Assembly (NCBI GenBank): GCA_032164245.1
Contig: JAVMKO010000001.1
Span: 78,613,892-78,677,891 of the forward strand
Length of the DNA: 64,000 bases
Direction: 5' to 3'
From: Sternotherus odoratus
Lineage: Eukaryota; Chordata; Testudines; Kinosternidae
Each line of letters begins with the position of its first letter. The first letter of the stretch is position 1. Positions 11,287 to 22,230 of this stretch are shown here, piece by piece. Position numbers and translations under genes: made by a program. The notes beneath the pieces are model-generated. The model made no database searches. It was not told the origin of the DNA and saw only the letters and a list, made by a program, of their open reading frames with translations.

Positions 11287-11594
11287 AGGGTATGTCTACA
11301 CTACTCGCCATATTGGTGGGTAGCGATCAATCTATCAGGGGTTGATTTATCGTGTCTAGTCTAGATGTGATAAATCGATCCCTGAATGCTCTCCCGTTGA
11401 CTCCAGTACTCCGCTTCCATGAGAGGCACAGGTGGCGTCGACAGGAGAGGGGCGGCAGTTGATTCACCGCCGTGAAGACACCGCAGTAAGTCGATCTAAA
11501 TACTTCAACTTCTGCTATTCTGTTCTTGTAGCTGAAGTTGCATATCTTAGGTCGACACCTCTCTCCCCCCCTGCCTCCCAATAGACATGCCCTG
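11287..11594. mobile_element. hAT-type short non-autonomous element
   Basis: Inverted ends 'cagggtatgtctacactac' and 'tagacatgccctg'. Interior palindromic arms 'gatcaatctatcaggggttg' and 'cgatccctga'. No coding capacity. A clean 8-bp target duplication is not visible. Confidence 0.65.
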
Positions 11595-11999
11595 TACCAA
11601 ATGGCTCATAATGTAACATAAGGCAAGATGTAGTGAGTGTGTTTAACAAACAGAAGGAACATGGGAGGAAGGATGAATAGAAAACATGGTTACACAGACT
11701 AGCTCCATATACCTACTCCTTGTTGGGATAGGACATTGTAGTTTTGTAGCTTATTTTTGATTGGGCTCCAAAAGGGAGCAAACACTCTAGGTTGAGCAAG
11801 TCCATGATGAGAGAGACAACTTGAGATTTTTGGCCTACAATGAACTTCTCCCTCATCTAGAGCAACACTGCACCAGAAAACTTCAGAACCGAAAAGAATG
11901 TTAATGGGTGTAAGAGAATGGGCTTAACTCTCCATGACAAGGTTCTGGGGTGTATTATTGTCAAACAACCCTATTGCAGCTCACAAGCTGCTGTGTTTG

Positions 12000-12780
12000 G
12001 GTCCCAACATGCTAGATCTTTGTAGCATTAAGCTTCTCTTGCACTGAGTAGACTGCAGGACTGTCTATTTCCTTGGTAACACTGGCATGCTTCCAGGGCA
12101 CAGGCTTTCTGTCACACATTTGTAGAAATGGGACCCTGCTGCCCAGGTGCCGTATACCAGTGCTGCCCCTCCCCCAATCCCCTGACTCCACAATAGCAAT
12201 GAACACCCTTTCTCAGAGCTTCAACATCGTGGGTGCTCTGGGTTTGCATTTAATCTGGTCAGGGACACATAATGACAAAAACAAGTGGACATGCAGGCTC
12301 TGTAAGGATTTCAAAAAACAATCACTCTTTGCTTTAGCTAGCACAAGAAATGCACAGATCCACACAAAATAACAAATGCAAACTTGCATTAGCCTGACTC
12401 AGTTGCCTTCCGTCTCTGGAATGTTATTTGGTTTAGGTCAGAGACCTTTGAGGAGTTCAGAATCCCTGCTCCTGCATATGGCTTGTCCTCTGAATCGTGC
12501 CAGTCTCTCTGACCTTTGCAGTCAGTGCTGTTCTGTCTAAGCTTCCTCTGTCTCTGAGTTCCCCAGTGTCTGAGTTCTCAAAATCGTAGCACTGTCTAGA
12601 CAAGCTGGGCACAATTCCATCCAGGCTGCAGCTACCCCTTGTTTTGTTAGTGGTGATCTATTCAGGTGCTGATGATTGTCCTGTTCAAAGTCAGACACAC
12701 CAGCATTCCTCCCTTCTTTCTCACCACAAGGGTTTTGATGTAAGAATATAGTAAAAGACAGCAGAAAAGATAAGGATACT
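12000..12780. other. Unassigned intronic sequence, possible old LTR
   Basis: Looks like dispersed-repeat sequence but no termini, tRNA-primed site or coding domain can be shown. Confidence 0.25.
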
Positions 12781-12819
12781 GACAATTAACAAAATCAAAC
12801 TGGAATTTGTAAGATGTAC

Positions 12820-13030
12820 ATAGACAAGGTGGGTGAGATAATATTTTTTATTGGACCATCTTCTTTTGGAGAGACAGACAAGGTTTCGAGCTAAACAGAA
12901 CTCTTTTTCAGGTGTCTGTGTAGCAGAGCTCCGTGTAGCTCAAAAGCTCGTCTTTCATCAACAGAAGTTTGGCTTGTAAAAGATTTTTCTCATTCACCTT
13001 GTTTCTCTAATATCCTGGGACTGGCACAGG
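12820..13030 (+). mobile_element. Short interspersed repeat ('gacaaggtgggtgagataat')
   Basis: 'gacaaggtgggtgagataat' followed by 'ttattggaccatcttc' recurs as 'gacaaggtgggtgaggtaat' at 31375 in another MRTFA intron. Likely a SINE or short DNA element; class not determined. Confidence 0.55.
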
Positions 13031-13096
13031 TATACCAACACTTCAAGGAACATAAGCTGTACATATACATCAAAATAAATAATAATTGTCATTTGT

Positions 13097-13849
13097 GAGG
13101 GTATGTCTTCACTACAGCAGTAGGTCGATTTCCCTTAAGTCTACTTTAGAAAATCGACTTAGTGTGTCCCCACTACAGCAGCAGGTCGACACTGTCTGTC
13201 CTTCAACTTTTGAAGGGGTTGACATAGCCCGCATTGCACTGTGGGTAGTTATCCCACAGTGCCCGGAGTCCCCAGCTGGCACCACCTTTCGGGGCAGCCA
13301 CCTTTCGGGGCAGCCAGGCACGCTCCCCAGGGGACCAGCCCCAGTCCGAGCAGCCCCGTGGCCCCCGTGCCCATCCGAGCAGCCCCGCGCCGACTCCCCC
13401 CGCCCGAGCAGCCCCGCGCCGGCTCCCCCCGCCCGAGCAGCCCCGCGCCGGACCCCCCCCCCCGCCCGCCCTAGCAGCAGCGCGGACCCCTGCTCGGGCG
13501 GGCGGGGGGAGCCGGTGCGGGGCTGCTCGGGCGGGCGGGGGGAGCCGGCGCGGGGCTGCTCGGGCGGGCGGGGGGTCCGGCGCGGGGCTGCTCGGGTGGG
13601 CGGGGAGGGGGGGTGTCCGCGGAGCTGCTCGGATGTCGGAGGCTTAAAGTCGTTTGCCTCTTCACTACATCACAATCGACCTAGAGAGGTCGATTTCAGC
13701 GCTACTCCTCTCGTTTTGGAGGAGTACAAAAGTCGATTTTGAGGGCCCTTTAAATCAACTTTAATGACATGGATGTGAAGACGGGTACATGTTTATTTCG
13801 ACTTAACGTCTCTAAAGTCGATGTTAAGTCGTAGTGAAGACATGACCTG
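13097..13849. mobile_element. hAT-type element with internal GC-rich fold-back array
   Basis: Ends 'gagggtatgtcttcactac' and 'gtagtgaagacatgacctg' are inverted repeats, and subterminal 'gtcgattt' and 'aaatcgac' arms also pair. The core 13340-13620 is a tandem array of a unit of about 28 bp containing 'gagcagccccgcgccgg', which switches to its reverse complement ('ccggcgcggggctgctc') at about 13487, so the array folds back on itself. Open frames across it are artefacts of low-complexity GC sequence. Confidence 0.65.
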
Positions 13850-14047
13850 AATGTCTTAAGTCACAAAAATTGCAGTTATTCCAGGTTCTAGAGACTGTTG
13901 CCATAAAAAAGTAAAAAAGGATTGGATAAGCAGTGGTTCCTTACCACAAACTCAGAAAATAATGAACCACAAATGAAATAAAATCCAAGAAATAATACCT
14001 TTCTTACCTATTGTAAGAAAGATACCAGCTCTTATCATGACTCTCTG

Positions 14048-14327
14048 GGCTTGTCTATACTGCATGCTAAATTGGCACTGTTGCGATTGATGCAGCATGG
14101 TCAGTTTAGTGGGTCTGGTGAAGACACAATGAGTTGATGGGAGAGCGTTCTCCCATCATCTTCAGTACTCCACTTCCTTGCGAGGCGGAGGGTAAGTCAG
14201 CAGGAGAGCATCTCCTGCTAACATAGTGCAGTGTAGACACCACATTAGGTTGATGTAAGCTACGTTGCTCAGGGAGATGATTTTTTTCACACCTTAAATC
14301 AACTTAAGCAGCAGTGTAGACCAGGCC
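14048..14327. mobile_element. Short non-autonomous DNA element
   Basis: Inverted ends 'gggcttgtctatactgc' and 'gcagtgtagaccaggcc'. The interior 'ctcccatcatcttcagtact' resembles other members of the 'tgtctacact' group in this window. Confidence 0.55.
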
Positions 14328-14439
14328 TCTGTCTCCAAAACCCTGGGTGAAGAAATAGAGCCTAAGGCACATCCTGATGGTCAGATGATTTGGGCTGTTT
14401 CAGAACAAAGGGACACAGTGGAGATCATCTGCTAGTGTG

Positions 14440-14640
14440 TGCTCTGCCAACAACTTTATAGGAAGAGAGTGCCAACTTGAGTATCACGACTGATTGCAGC
14501 TGTGACAGTAATATATGGACAGAGAGGCGGTCTCTCAAGTAACCAAGACATTAGCCAGTTTAGGGCTTTAAAGGTCAAAATCAATACCTTAAACTTCACT
14601 TGGAAACTCTCAGGCAGCCAGTGCATTTACTCCTAGCAAG
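14440..14640. repeat. Ancient dispersed repeat
   Basis: 'gggctttaaaggtcaaaatc' and 'aggcagccagtgc' resemble 33365-33450 ('gggttttaaagatcaggttt'). This suggests two remnants of one old interspersed family, class unknown. Confidence 0.35.
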
Positions 14641-15980
14641 ATACATTTCTTAAGTAGGCTGCCACATTCTGCATCAGCTTCAGTTTCTGGTTTGATTTAA
14701 GGTGTAGCTCCACATAGGGAACATTACCCTCATTAATCTTAGACATAGATGGTGGTAGAAAACAACAATATTCTCCTGGTCAGATGAGGACTGGGGAGGA
14801 GGACCGTCTTAGAAACTGCTTATGTATGATCCTTTACCAGCAGTTGGGGATCCAGTAACACCACCCAGATTGCAAACTCGATGGATAAATAGTGGACACA
14901 CATTCTCAATATGGAGTGGAGGGAAATTTCAGCCATATCTCCTAGTCGCTTACTCCTACCCGCCAACATTGTTTTCCAGATGGAGCTTCAGTAAGCTAAC
15001 TTACTTCTATGCCTCAGTCTTAAACACTGGGTAAAGCAATTGACATAACTTGTCGGCTCAGGTGAAATAGAAAGCTGGTTGTCTTCAACATAATTAAAAC
15101 ACTACAGCCCAGATCTTCTCATTACCTCTCTCACTGGCCCCCATATACACATTAAGTAGGAGGAGAGGCACAATGGAACCTAGGGGACATGACACAAAAG
15201 AAGCCTTGGGGATGACCAGGAACTGTCCCCTCCCTCCCTCCCTCCAAGAATGCTCAGTACAGAAGGAACAGAGCTGCCCAAAAGAAGCCTCATCCATTCC
15301 TGTTATAGTCTGTAGGCAAGTCATTATCTCCTCATGATCAATAGTATCAAAGGCAAAAGATAGATCTAAAACTTTAACTGGGAATACCTAATCTTTTTCT
15401 GCCACCAGAGAAGATAAATTATCATCATCAGTGCAGTTAGTATGCTGTTCCAAAGTCAGAACCCAGACTGACATGGGACAAGGAAATCAGAAGCATCTGA
15501 TACTCCTAGAGTTCTCACCACAACCTTTTTAAGATTAATCGAAAAGCTTAGATGATGATTCCTTGAGCAAATACAATACAACAGCTTCCTTAAGAGAGTT
15601 TGATAAGCTGCTCTCCTTAAAGATGGCATTGACCATCTCCAGCAGTGAAACCAAGTTTTCCCTCTTGGCCTTCATCAGCCAGAAAGGACCTTGGTCCAGA
15701 GGGCAAGTTGTGGAACTGTGCTGCCAGTAACAGGTCACTTTTCTACTGTAAATCTTGTAAAGGGAGTCCTAATGGCTAAAGAGAGACTCAACCATTAGGT
15801 CTTTTATGAAGCTCCCAACTGGTTCCTTGTAGTCATGTGGCCTAACTCCATCCAAGTTGGGATAGTCAGAGATGTGCTTTAGTTACCAACCAACTGACAA
15901 GAGCATAACTGCAATGGGGTGTAGAAGACCATTAGAACTTTTGGGTTCTGTTAGGTGTGTTATGGATGCGCTCGCTGTAT
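14640..15980. other. Intronic sequence, nothing recognised
   Basis: Contains a (tccc)n patch at about 15229-15244. Open frames on the - strand (15094-15324, 15535-15738) lack domains. Confidence 0.4.
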
Positions 15981-15984
15981 GATT

Positions 15985-16160
15985 GATTGCTGGGCAAATG
16001 TCACTTAATCGCTGTGCCTCAATTTTGCTGTCTGTAAAATGGGCCTAATACTTTAAAGAAGTTTGAAGTTTAATTAATGAATGTCTGTAAAGCACCGAGA
16101 GATCCTGTATGAAAGGCCTGGTAGATGTATGAAATCTTAAGTATTATTTTCAGGGCCTTT
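15985..16160 (+). mobile_element. MIR/CORE-SINE relic
   Basis: 'ctgggcaaatgtcacttaat', 'tgtgcctcaattttgctgtc' and 'tctgtaaaatgggcctaata' follow the familiar MIR order. Confidence 0.75.
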
Positions 16161-16269
16161 GGCAGCTACCTTTTTTGTACATGTTGTTTTATTAATGTTA
16201 GGAGTTTGGATGTTTCCCTCCCTATTAAGGAAGGAGATATTCATGTAAAATGTACCTGTGTGGTCTGGA

Positions 16270-18450
16270 GATATAGTGCAACCATAAATCGATGAGATTC
16301 TCCCATGCACCCATTAAAATGGAGCACTGGTGGTTCTTTGAGTAGATGCAGCTGTGTATTCCACATAGATGTGCGCGCACCCAGTGCACTGGAAACAGAA
16401 AACTTTTCCTAACAGTACCCACAGTACCCATGTGGCCCTAGCCTCTCCCCAGGCCATATAAGAGTAGCACAAGCCCCATCCCTGCCATTTCCTTCTCACC
16501 TCCCATTGCCGGATGTCCATTGAAGCCAACAGGTGCTACTCTCGAAGAATGATTTTGTAAATTGAGCTGCCCTGAGTAAATTTGTGGCCAAGTTACCAGA
16601 AGCCGCCAGAAAGGAGTTCAGGGCGTTTGACACAGAAGACTGTTTGCTAGCCAAGACTTCGCTGCAATCAGCTCTGGACGTGCTGGATGCTTTGGCCAGA
16701 ATTATGGCTTGTGCTGTAACTGTGAGACGTGCCTCCTGGCTGCAGAAATCAAGCATTGCGTCCAGTGTGCAGCAGATCATTGAGGACCTACCTTTCAATG
16801 GTCAGGTTTTGTTCTGAGACAGGACATCTATAGGGATTCCCTGGCCACTTTGTGCTACTTGTCTGTACTCCAGCAATATAAACACATCACTATAACAGTC
16901 AGCAGCAGCAATACCACTTGCAGGGCTTTTTTGCCCAGTTGTCCTTTCCTGTGATGCAGTGGGATTACCCAAGGAAGGATCTTAAGATACCAGAAGAGGA
17001 AATCCTCTGATTCAGGGTTCACCCAGCCAGCCTAATCTCTCTTCTCCCCCCCCCCCCCCATATCTGGCAAGCACCAATTTTGACTTCTGGGTCCAGAGTA
17101 GTGATCAGTGGTGAACTTTCCATCCCCATCCACCTGTTTTTGCAGTGTTTGGGACTCAACTACCATGAACAACTGGGTCCTACGCGCTGTCAGATCGGGT
17201 TATGCTATACAGTCCCTCTCCATCCCTCCTCTCCAACCCCCTACCCCATCCCTCTTCAGCATCTGGTGTTACGAGATACTGAGTCTCAAATAGGTTCAGC
17301 TCTTACTAGTTTTGGGAACTGTGGAGAAAGTTTTCCTATACTTTGTCAGGGTCATGGATTCTACTCCCGGTATTTCCTGTTTCCAAACCCAAGGGAGGGT
17401 GAGACCTATTCTCAACCTCTGTGATGTCAACAATCAGATATGTGAGATTCCAGATGGTCATGCTAGCAACTATCCTCTCTGCCTTAAAGCCCAGTGACGG
17501 GTTTGCTGTCCTGGACCTTCAGGAAGCTTATTTTCACATAGCAATTCTCCTGAGGTTTTTCTCCAGTTTGTTGTGGTTGTACACTGTGCTTCATTTAGAT
17601 CTGTCTTGAGCCTCTCTCTCCCTTCTGTGTCAGAAGATTGCTTTCCAGCTAGCAATATGATTTGCAAGGGAAGTATATAAATTGCAGACCTTGATTGCAG
17701 AACCTCCTTTACACAATATTTTCCAAAGACAAAGTGACCCCGCAGCAGCACCCTAAGTTTTTGCATACATTTCACTTGAACTAAGTCATATATCTACCAG
17801 TGTATTCCCCTACACTGCATTTAACCCCCTGAGAAGCAGAGTTTTCACATGCTGGATGTCAGGCAACATCTGGCTTTCTACCCACACAGGACTAAGCCCT
17901 TTCATTCCTCCTGTCATCTGTTTGTGTCACGTGCAGACTGAATGAAGGGTTGAACTGTCTTTCCAGATGATCTCCAGGTGGATAACTTCCTGCATACGAA
18001 GTAGCTTAGACTATGCCTCCTCCCCCCGACCTCCCCAAGCTGCAAGCTCATTCTAGGAAAGCCAAGGCAACACTGATTGCATTTCTAAGTGATGTTCCCA
18101 TTTTGGACATTTCCAGGGCTGCCACTTGGTCCTCTGTACATACATTTACGAATCACTATGCCATTACAACTGCATTCTGCTCAGATGCAGACTTTGGTAA
18201 GGCAATCCCGCAATCCTTGTTTAAATAGACTTGGAGCCCTACCTCCAGCGATTAGTGCTTGTGAGTCACCTGCATGGAATACATGATTGCATCTATGAGA
18301 AGAAGAAAACAATTACTTGCTGTAACTTGTTCTTTGAGATGTGATACAGACGTGTATTTCCCAGCCCACCCTCTATCGCTTCTGTATCAGCCTTTGCTTC
18401 TGAAATTTGGTGTGAAGGAATTGACGTGGATCAGGGCAGTGCCCCCCCAT
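16270..18450 (+). mobile_element. Decayed DIRS-like (tyrosine-recombinase) retroelement
   Basis: Fragments in order. 16320-16480 is a terminal-repeat-like region. 16584-16817 encodes a Gag-like piece (VRRASWLQKS, IIEDLPFNGQVLF). 17421-17600 encodes a reverse-transcriptase-like motif (AVLDLQEAYFHIAI). 18010-18230 encodes a C-terminal tyrosine-recombinase-like piece (ISRAATWSSVHTFTNHYA). 18290-18420 ('acttgctgtaacttgttctt') resembles the far inverted repeat. Frames are broken between pieces and most of the coding body is missing, so it is inactive. DIRS elements integrate with a recombinase instead of a DDE integrase. Assignment is by motif recognition. Confidence 0.65.
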
Positions 18451-18562
18451 ATGGTCAGGAAGGGGCAAAGGCCCTGAGATGCAAAGAGCGCTCCTATGTG
18501 CATTGCTCGGCGAAGTTCTCTGGCTCAGTGTGTGTTGGGTGTGCGTGCATCTACCTGGAATA

Positions 18563-19897
18563 CAGTAAACCCTCGATTTAACGGACCCCGATTTAACGGA
18601 CTTCGGATGCAACGGACAAAATTTCCGATGCATCCGAAATCCGTTATTGGGGGCTGCCGGCTCCCGCCGCAGGGAGCCGGCTGGGTTGACAGCTCCCGCC
18701 CGGCTCCCCGCAGCGGGGACCCCTGCGGGAGGTGTCAAACCCCCCCGCCCGGCTCCCCGCAACGGGGAGCCGGGGGGCGTTTGAGAGCCCCCGCCCGGCT
18801 CCCCGCAACGGGGAGCCGGGGGGCGTTTGAGAGCCCCCGCTCGGCTCCCCGCAGCGGGAAGCCGGGCGGGGGGGTTTGAGAGCCCCCGCTCGGCTCCCCG
18901 CAGCGGGAAGCCGGGCGGGGGGGTTTGAGAGCCCCCGCTCGGCTCCCCGCAGCGGGAAGCCGGGAGGGGGGGTTTGAGAGCTCCCGCCGGGCTTCCCGCT
19001 GCGGGGAGCCGGGCGGGAGCTGAGTTGTCAACCCCCCCGCCCGGCTCCCCGCAACGGGGAGCCGGGCGGGGGGGGGGGGGGGGTTTGAGAGCTCCCGCCC
19101 GGCTCCCCGCAGCGGGAAGCCGGGCGGGGGGTTTGACAGCTCCCGCTGGGGGGAGCCGGGCGGGAGCTGTCAACCCCCCCGCCCGGCTCCCCGCAACGGG
19201 GAGCCGGGCGGCGGCGGGGGGGGTTTGAGAGCTCCCGCCCGGCTCCCCGCTGGGGGGGAGCCGAGCGGGAGCTGTCAACCCCCCCGCCCGGCTCCCCGCA
19301 ACGGGGAGCCGGGCGGGGGGGCGTTTGAGAGCCCCCGCTCGGCTCCCCGCAGCGGGAAGCCGGGCGGGGGGTTTGACAGCTCCCGCCGGGCTTCCCGCTG
19401 GGGGGAGCCGGGCGGGAGCTGTCAACCCCCCCGCCTGGCTCCCCGCAACGGGGAGCCGGGCGGGGGGGGGGGGGTTTGAGAGCTCCCGCCCGGCTCCCCG
19501 CTGGGGGGAGCCGAGCGGGAGCTGTCAACCCCCCCGCCCGGCTCCCCGCAACGGGGAGCCGGGCGGGGGGGCGTTTGAGAGCCTCCGCTCGGCTCCCCGC
19601 AGCGGGAAGCCGGGCGGGGGGGTTGACAGCTCCCGCTCGGCTCCCCCCAGCGGGAAGCCGAGCGGGAGCTGTCAACCCCCCCGCCCGGCTCCCCGCAGCG
19701 GGGAGCCGGGCGGGGGGGGAGGGGGTGGGGTGGGCTGACTCACGGCTCGATATAACGGATTAATTCGGGCGGGGGGGTGTCCGTTGTCACCCGAAAGTCC
19801 GTTATTTAATAATTTAAAAAAATTATTAAATAACGGACTTTCGGTTTTAACGGACACCCCCTCGCCCGAATTAGTCCGTTATATCGAGGTTTCACTG
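18563..19897 (-). mobile_element. TA-flanked composite element with GC-rich hairpin array, copy 2 (inverted)
   Basis: The same family as 5445-6465 in the opposite orientation, flanked by TA (18561-18562, 19898-19899). It opens 'cagtaaaccctcgatttaac' and closes 'atatcgaggtttcactg'. It carries the same palindromic end blocks: 18590-18650 with 'ggatgcaac' and 'atgcatccg', and 19745-19885 with an AT-rich loop. The GC-rich array (about 18655-19735) is longer than in copy 1, giving 1335 versus 1021 bp. Modules alternate between 'gggagccgggcggggg' and 'cccccgcccggctcccc' around a short spacer 'gagctgtcaa' or 'gcgtttgaga'. The 350-codon minus-strand frame over it is not a gene. Confidence 0.7.
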
Positions 19898-19899
19898 TA

Positions 19900-21580
19900 C
19901 ACCTCTTCTTACATCTCAAGGAATAACCGTTCCAGTAAATAACAGTGTTTTACTGTTGTCTGTAAACCAGATCCCTGAACAACTAGCCTGCATCTCATTG
20001 CTCTAACCTGGAGAAAGTTTTTCTTTGGTCATTTGCCCGCCATCTCAGTGGCTAGTTAACAGAATTGTTACACAGATCTAGGTTGTTTGTTATGCAGTTG
20101 TTTTAAGGCCAAGAAAAATGTACAGGGTTTGGTTAACTTTGGATGGAGTAAGATTATATGACAGCCACCCTTTTCTGATATTTGAGTCCCCTGATGGAGC
20201 ACAGGGGAAAGCAGGGAAGGATGTGTGCCCCCTTGACATTTTCAGAGGTCAAATATGAAGTTGTCTGTCTTGCTGCCAGGATAGAGCAAACTATGAGCCA
20301 GTGTTTGTTTCCAAAGGAATACCCACGAGAGATTAAAATTGCCCTTTGGGGTAACTGTTTAGTCATCCTGCCATAGTTTTTTTTGTTTTGTTTTATCAAG
20401 AAAGTCCCTTCCCTCTTGTTTGGTTTGTCTGTATTCAGCATGCTCCCTGAATTACACGTGAATCTAAACAAACTGAGAGAGGTTGCATCGTAAAGTTGGT
20501 TGTAATTATGTTACGAAAATTTCATTTAACTCCCACAGCATACACACAGGCATGCTGCTTCCAGTATGATGGCAGAACTATGTAGAAAGTAAAGTTGGCA
20601 GAGCTACTACAGAATATCAGTATTAGTCCTACTGAAAACTCCGGATAAGTCCTGCTTTGGCATCCTCTCCCAAATGGCTCTTCAGTTGGTTGTCTGATGC
20701 ACAGTATCATTGTGTTGGGGGAAGAAACACAAACCTATGTTAACTTCTTATTTATTCATATGTGCCATGCACAAATAGAAGTTAAGGTTAGTGTTTGTTA
20801 AGGGGGATGGGTTTAGGTTCACAAACACCTCTCTGTGGCTTGAAAGTAACTTTTCTCAACAAGCTTTGTCTCTTGCTGTTCATCAATGACTGTCATAAAT
20901 TACTCTAAAATGTAATTGTCTCAGGCAGTCAGAATGTAGAGATTTTGTACAGTTACTAGGCCACAATTCTATATGTATCCCTGCACTCCTCATGGCCAGC
21001 TTTCACAATACCTTTGGGTTATTTCTCAATAACCGGATAGCTTGAAAATCCCATTAGCCTGGCTCAGAGCCATTATTAGCCCATCAGAGTGCAGGTATTT
21101 TTATATTCACTGTGGTTATTTCTCAATAACTGCAGTTACTGTACAAATTGTTCTACTCTAGCTACTACAGTATAAATCTCTTCCGTTATTAGCTACTCAA
21201 ATTCCCAGTATATGGACTAAATCTGAAGTAACTCCATCACATTCCCAATAGACATGGCTGCCTCAGCTTCTTATCCTTACCCACCAGACCTCAGCCACTC
21301 CTCCTTCCATCTGGGTGAAACCTTAGTGCACCACACACATAAAGAGTAACTCCTTTGTACGTTAAATGTAAACAAAGATTTTCACATTTTGAACAATTTT
21401 TTCTAATGTTTCATTATTAAATCATACCTCCTAAACAGATTAACCTAGAAATGTTAAAATTAGTCTTATTCGCTATTCTTGGATGAAATCTAATGCACGG
21501 GACTTACTTTATAAGGTCTGGATACATCATTTTGGAGTTATTCATCTTTGAAGTTTGAACCTCTCATAGTAGTACCTAGC
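19900..21580. other. Intronic sequence, nothing recognised
   Basis: AT-rich intron without a supported exon or transposon terminus. Confidence 0.4.
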
Positions 21581-21584
21581 TCAC

Positions 21585-21690
21585 ATATATTGCTTTTCCT
21601 CTTGATCCCAGAGCGTTTTACAAAGGAAGTCAGTACCATCCCCATTTTACAGATGGTGAAACTGACTTTCTGTGATATCAAATGGCAGTG
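21585..21690 (-). mobile_element. MIR-like SINE fragment
   Basis: 'catccccattttacagatgg' followed by 'tgaaactgac' is the complement-strand signature of a MIR-type repeat. Confidence 0.55.
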
Positions 21691-22174
21691 GAGAGGTTTT
21701 ACAATTCATGAGGCTCCTCCCCATCATTCCATTCTCACATGCCTCTTCAGGTATGCTGGTGCCTACCACTGGAGTCAGGGTTCAGAGTATTTTACCACGA
21801 TGGGAAAGCTTGCTGAGGGTATTTTGTTAACCCCATGTCTAATTTTTGACCCTCATTCTTATGCCAAGTGAACCGGTGAAGTTTACATGTGGTAGTTCAG
21901 TGGCAAATCCAATTGAACATCTATCTAGCCCACACTATGAATTTTATCAAAATCAATAAGGGTCAAATCTTCAGCTGGTATAAACTGACATAATGCCCTT
22001 TAAGGTCAGTGGTGCTACATTGATCTACACCTGCTGAGAATTTTGTCCAGTGTGTTGAACATATGCAGAAGGCAGCTGCTGTGAGCTTTTCTTGCAACTT
22101 TAGTTTGGTAGCCCTAAGTGACGTGTAGGTCTCCACCATTCTGATTCATTCTATAAATGTTGTCATCCCAACAG

Positions 22175-22230
22175 CTCTGAAAAGTCCAGCAGCATTTCAT
22201 GAACAGAGAAGGAGCTTGGAGCGTGCCAGG
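22175..22230 (+). CDS. MRTFA: MRTFA exon 1 of those in window (end of RPEL1, linker)
   Basis: Acceptor 'cccaacag', donor 'gtaaga'. Starts with two bases of a split codon, then LKSPAAFHEQRRSLERAR. Ends in phase 0. Confidence 0.93.

Noticed and set aside
13086..13742. 218-codon open frame on the + strand
   Set aside because: Covers the GC fold-back array of a short DNA transposon; low complexity and with no domain.
18373..19425. 350-codon open frame on the - strand
   Set aside because: It runs through the GC-rich hairpin array, where all frames on both strands stay open and spell repeats such as ARLPAAGSRAG. No real protein composition.
1..22174. Search for the upstream MRTFA exon with most of RPEL1 and the start codon
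   Set aside because: No sequence with the expected motif next to a donor was seen; it presumably lies left of the window.
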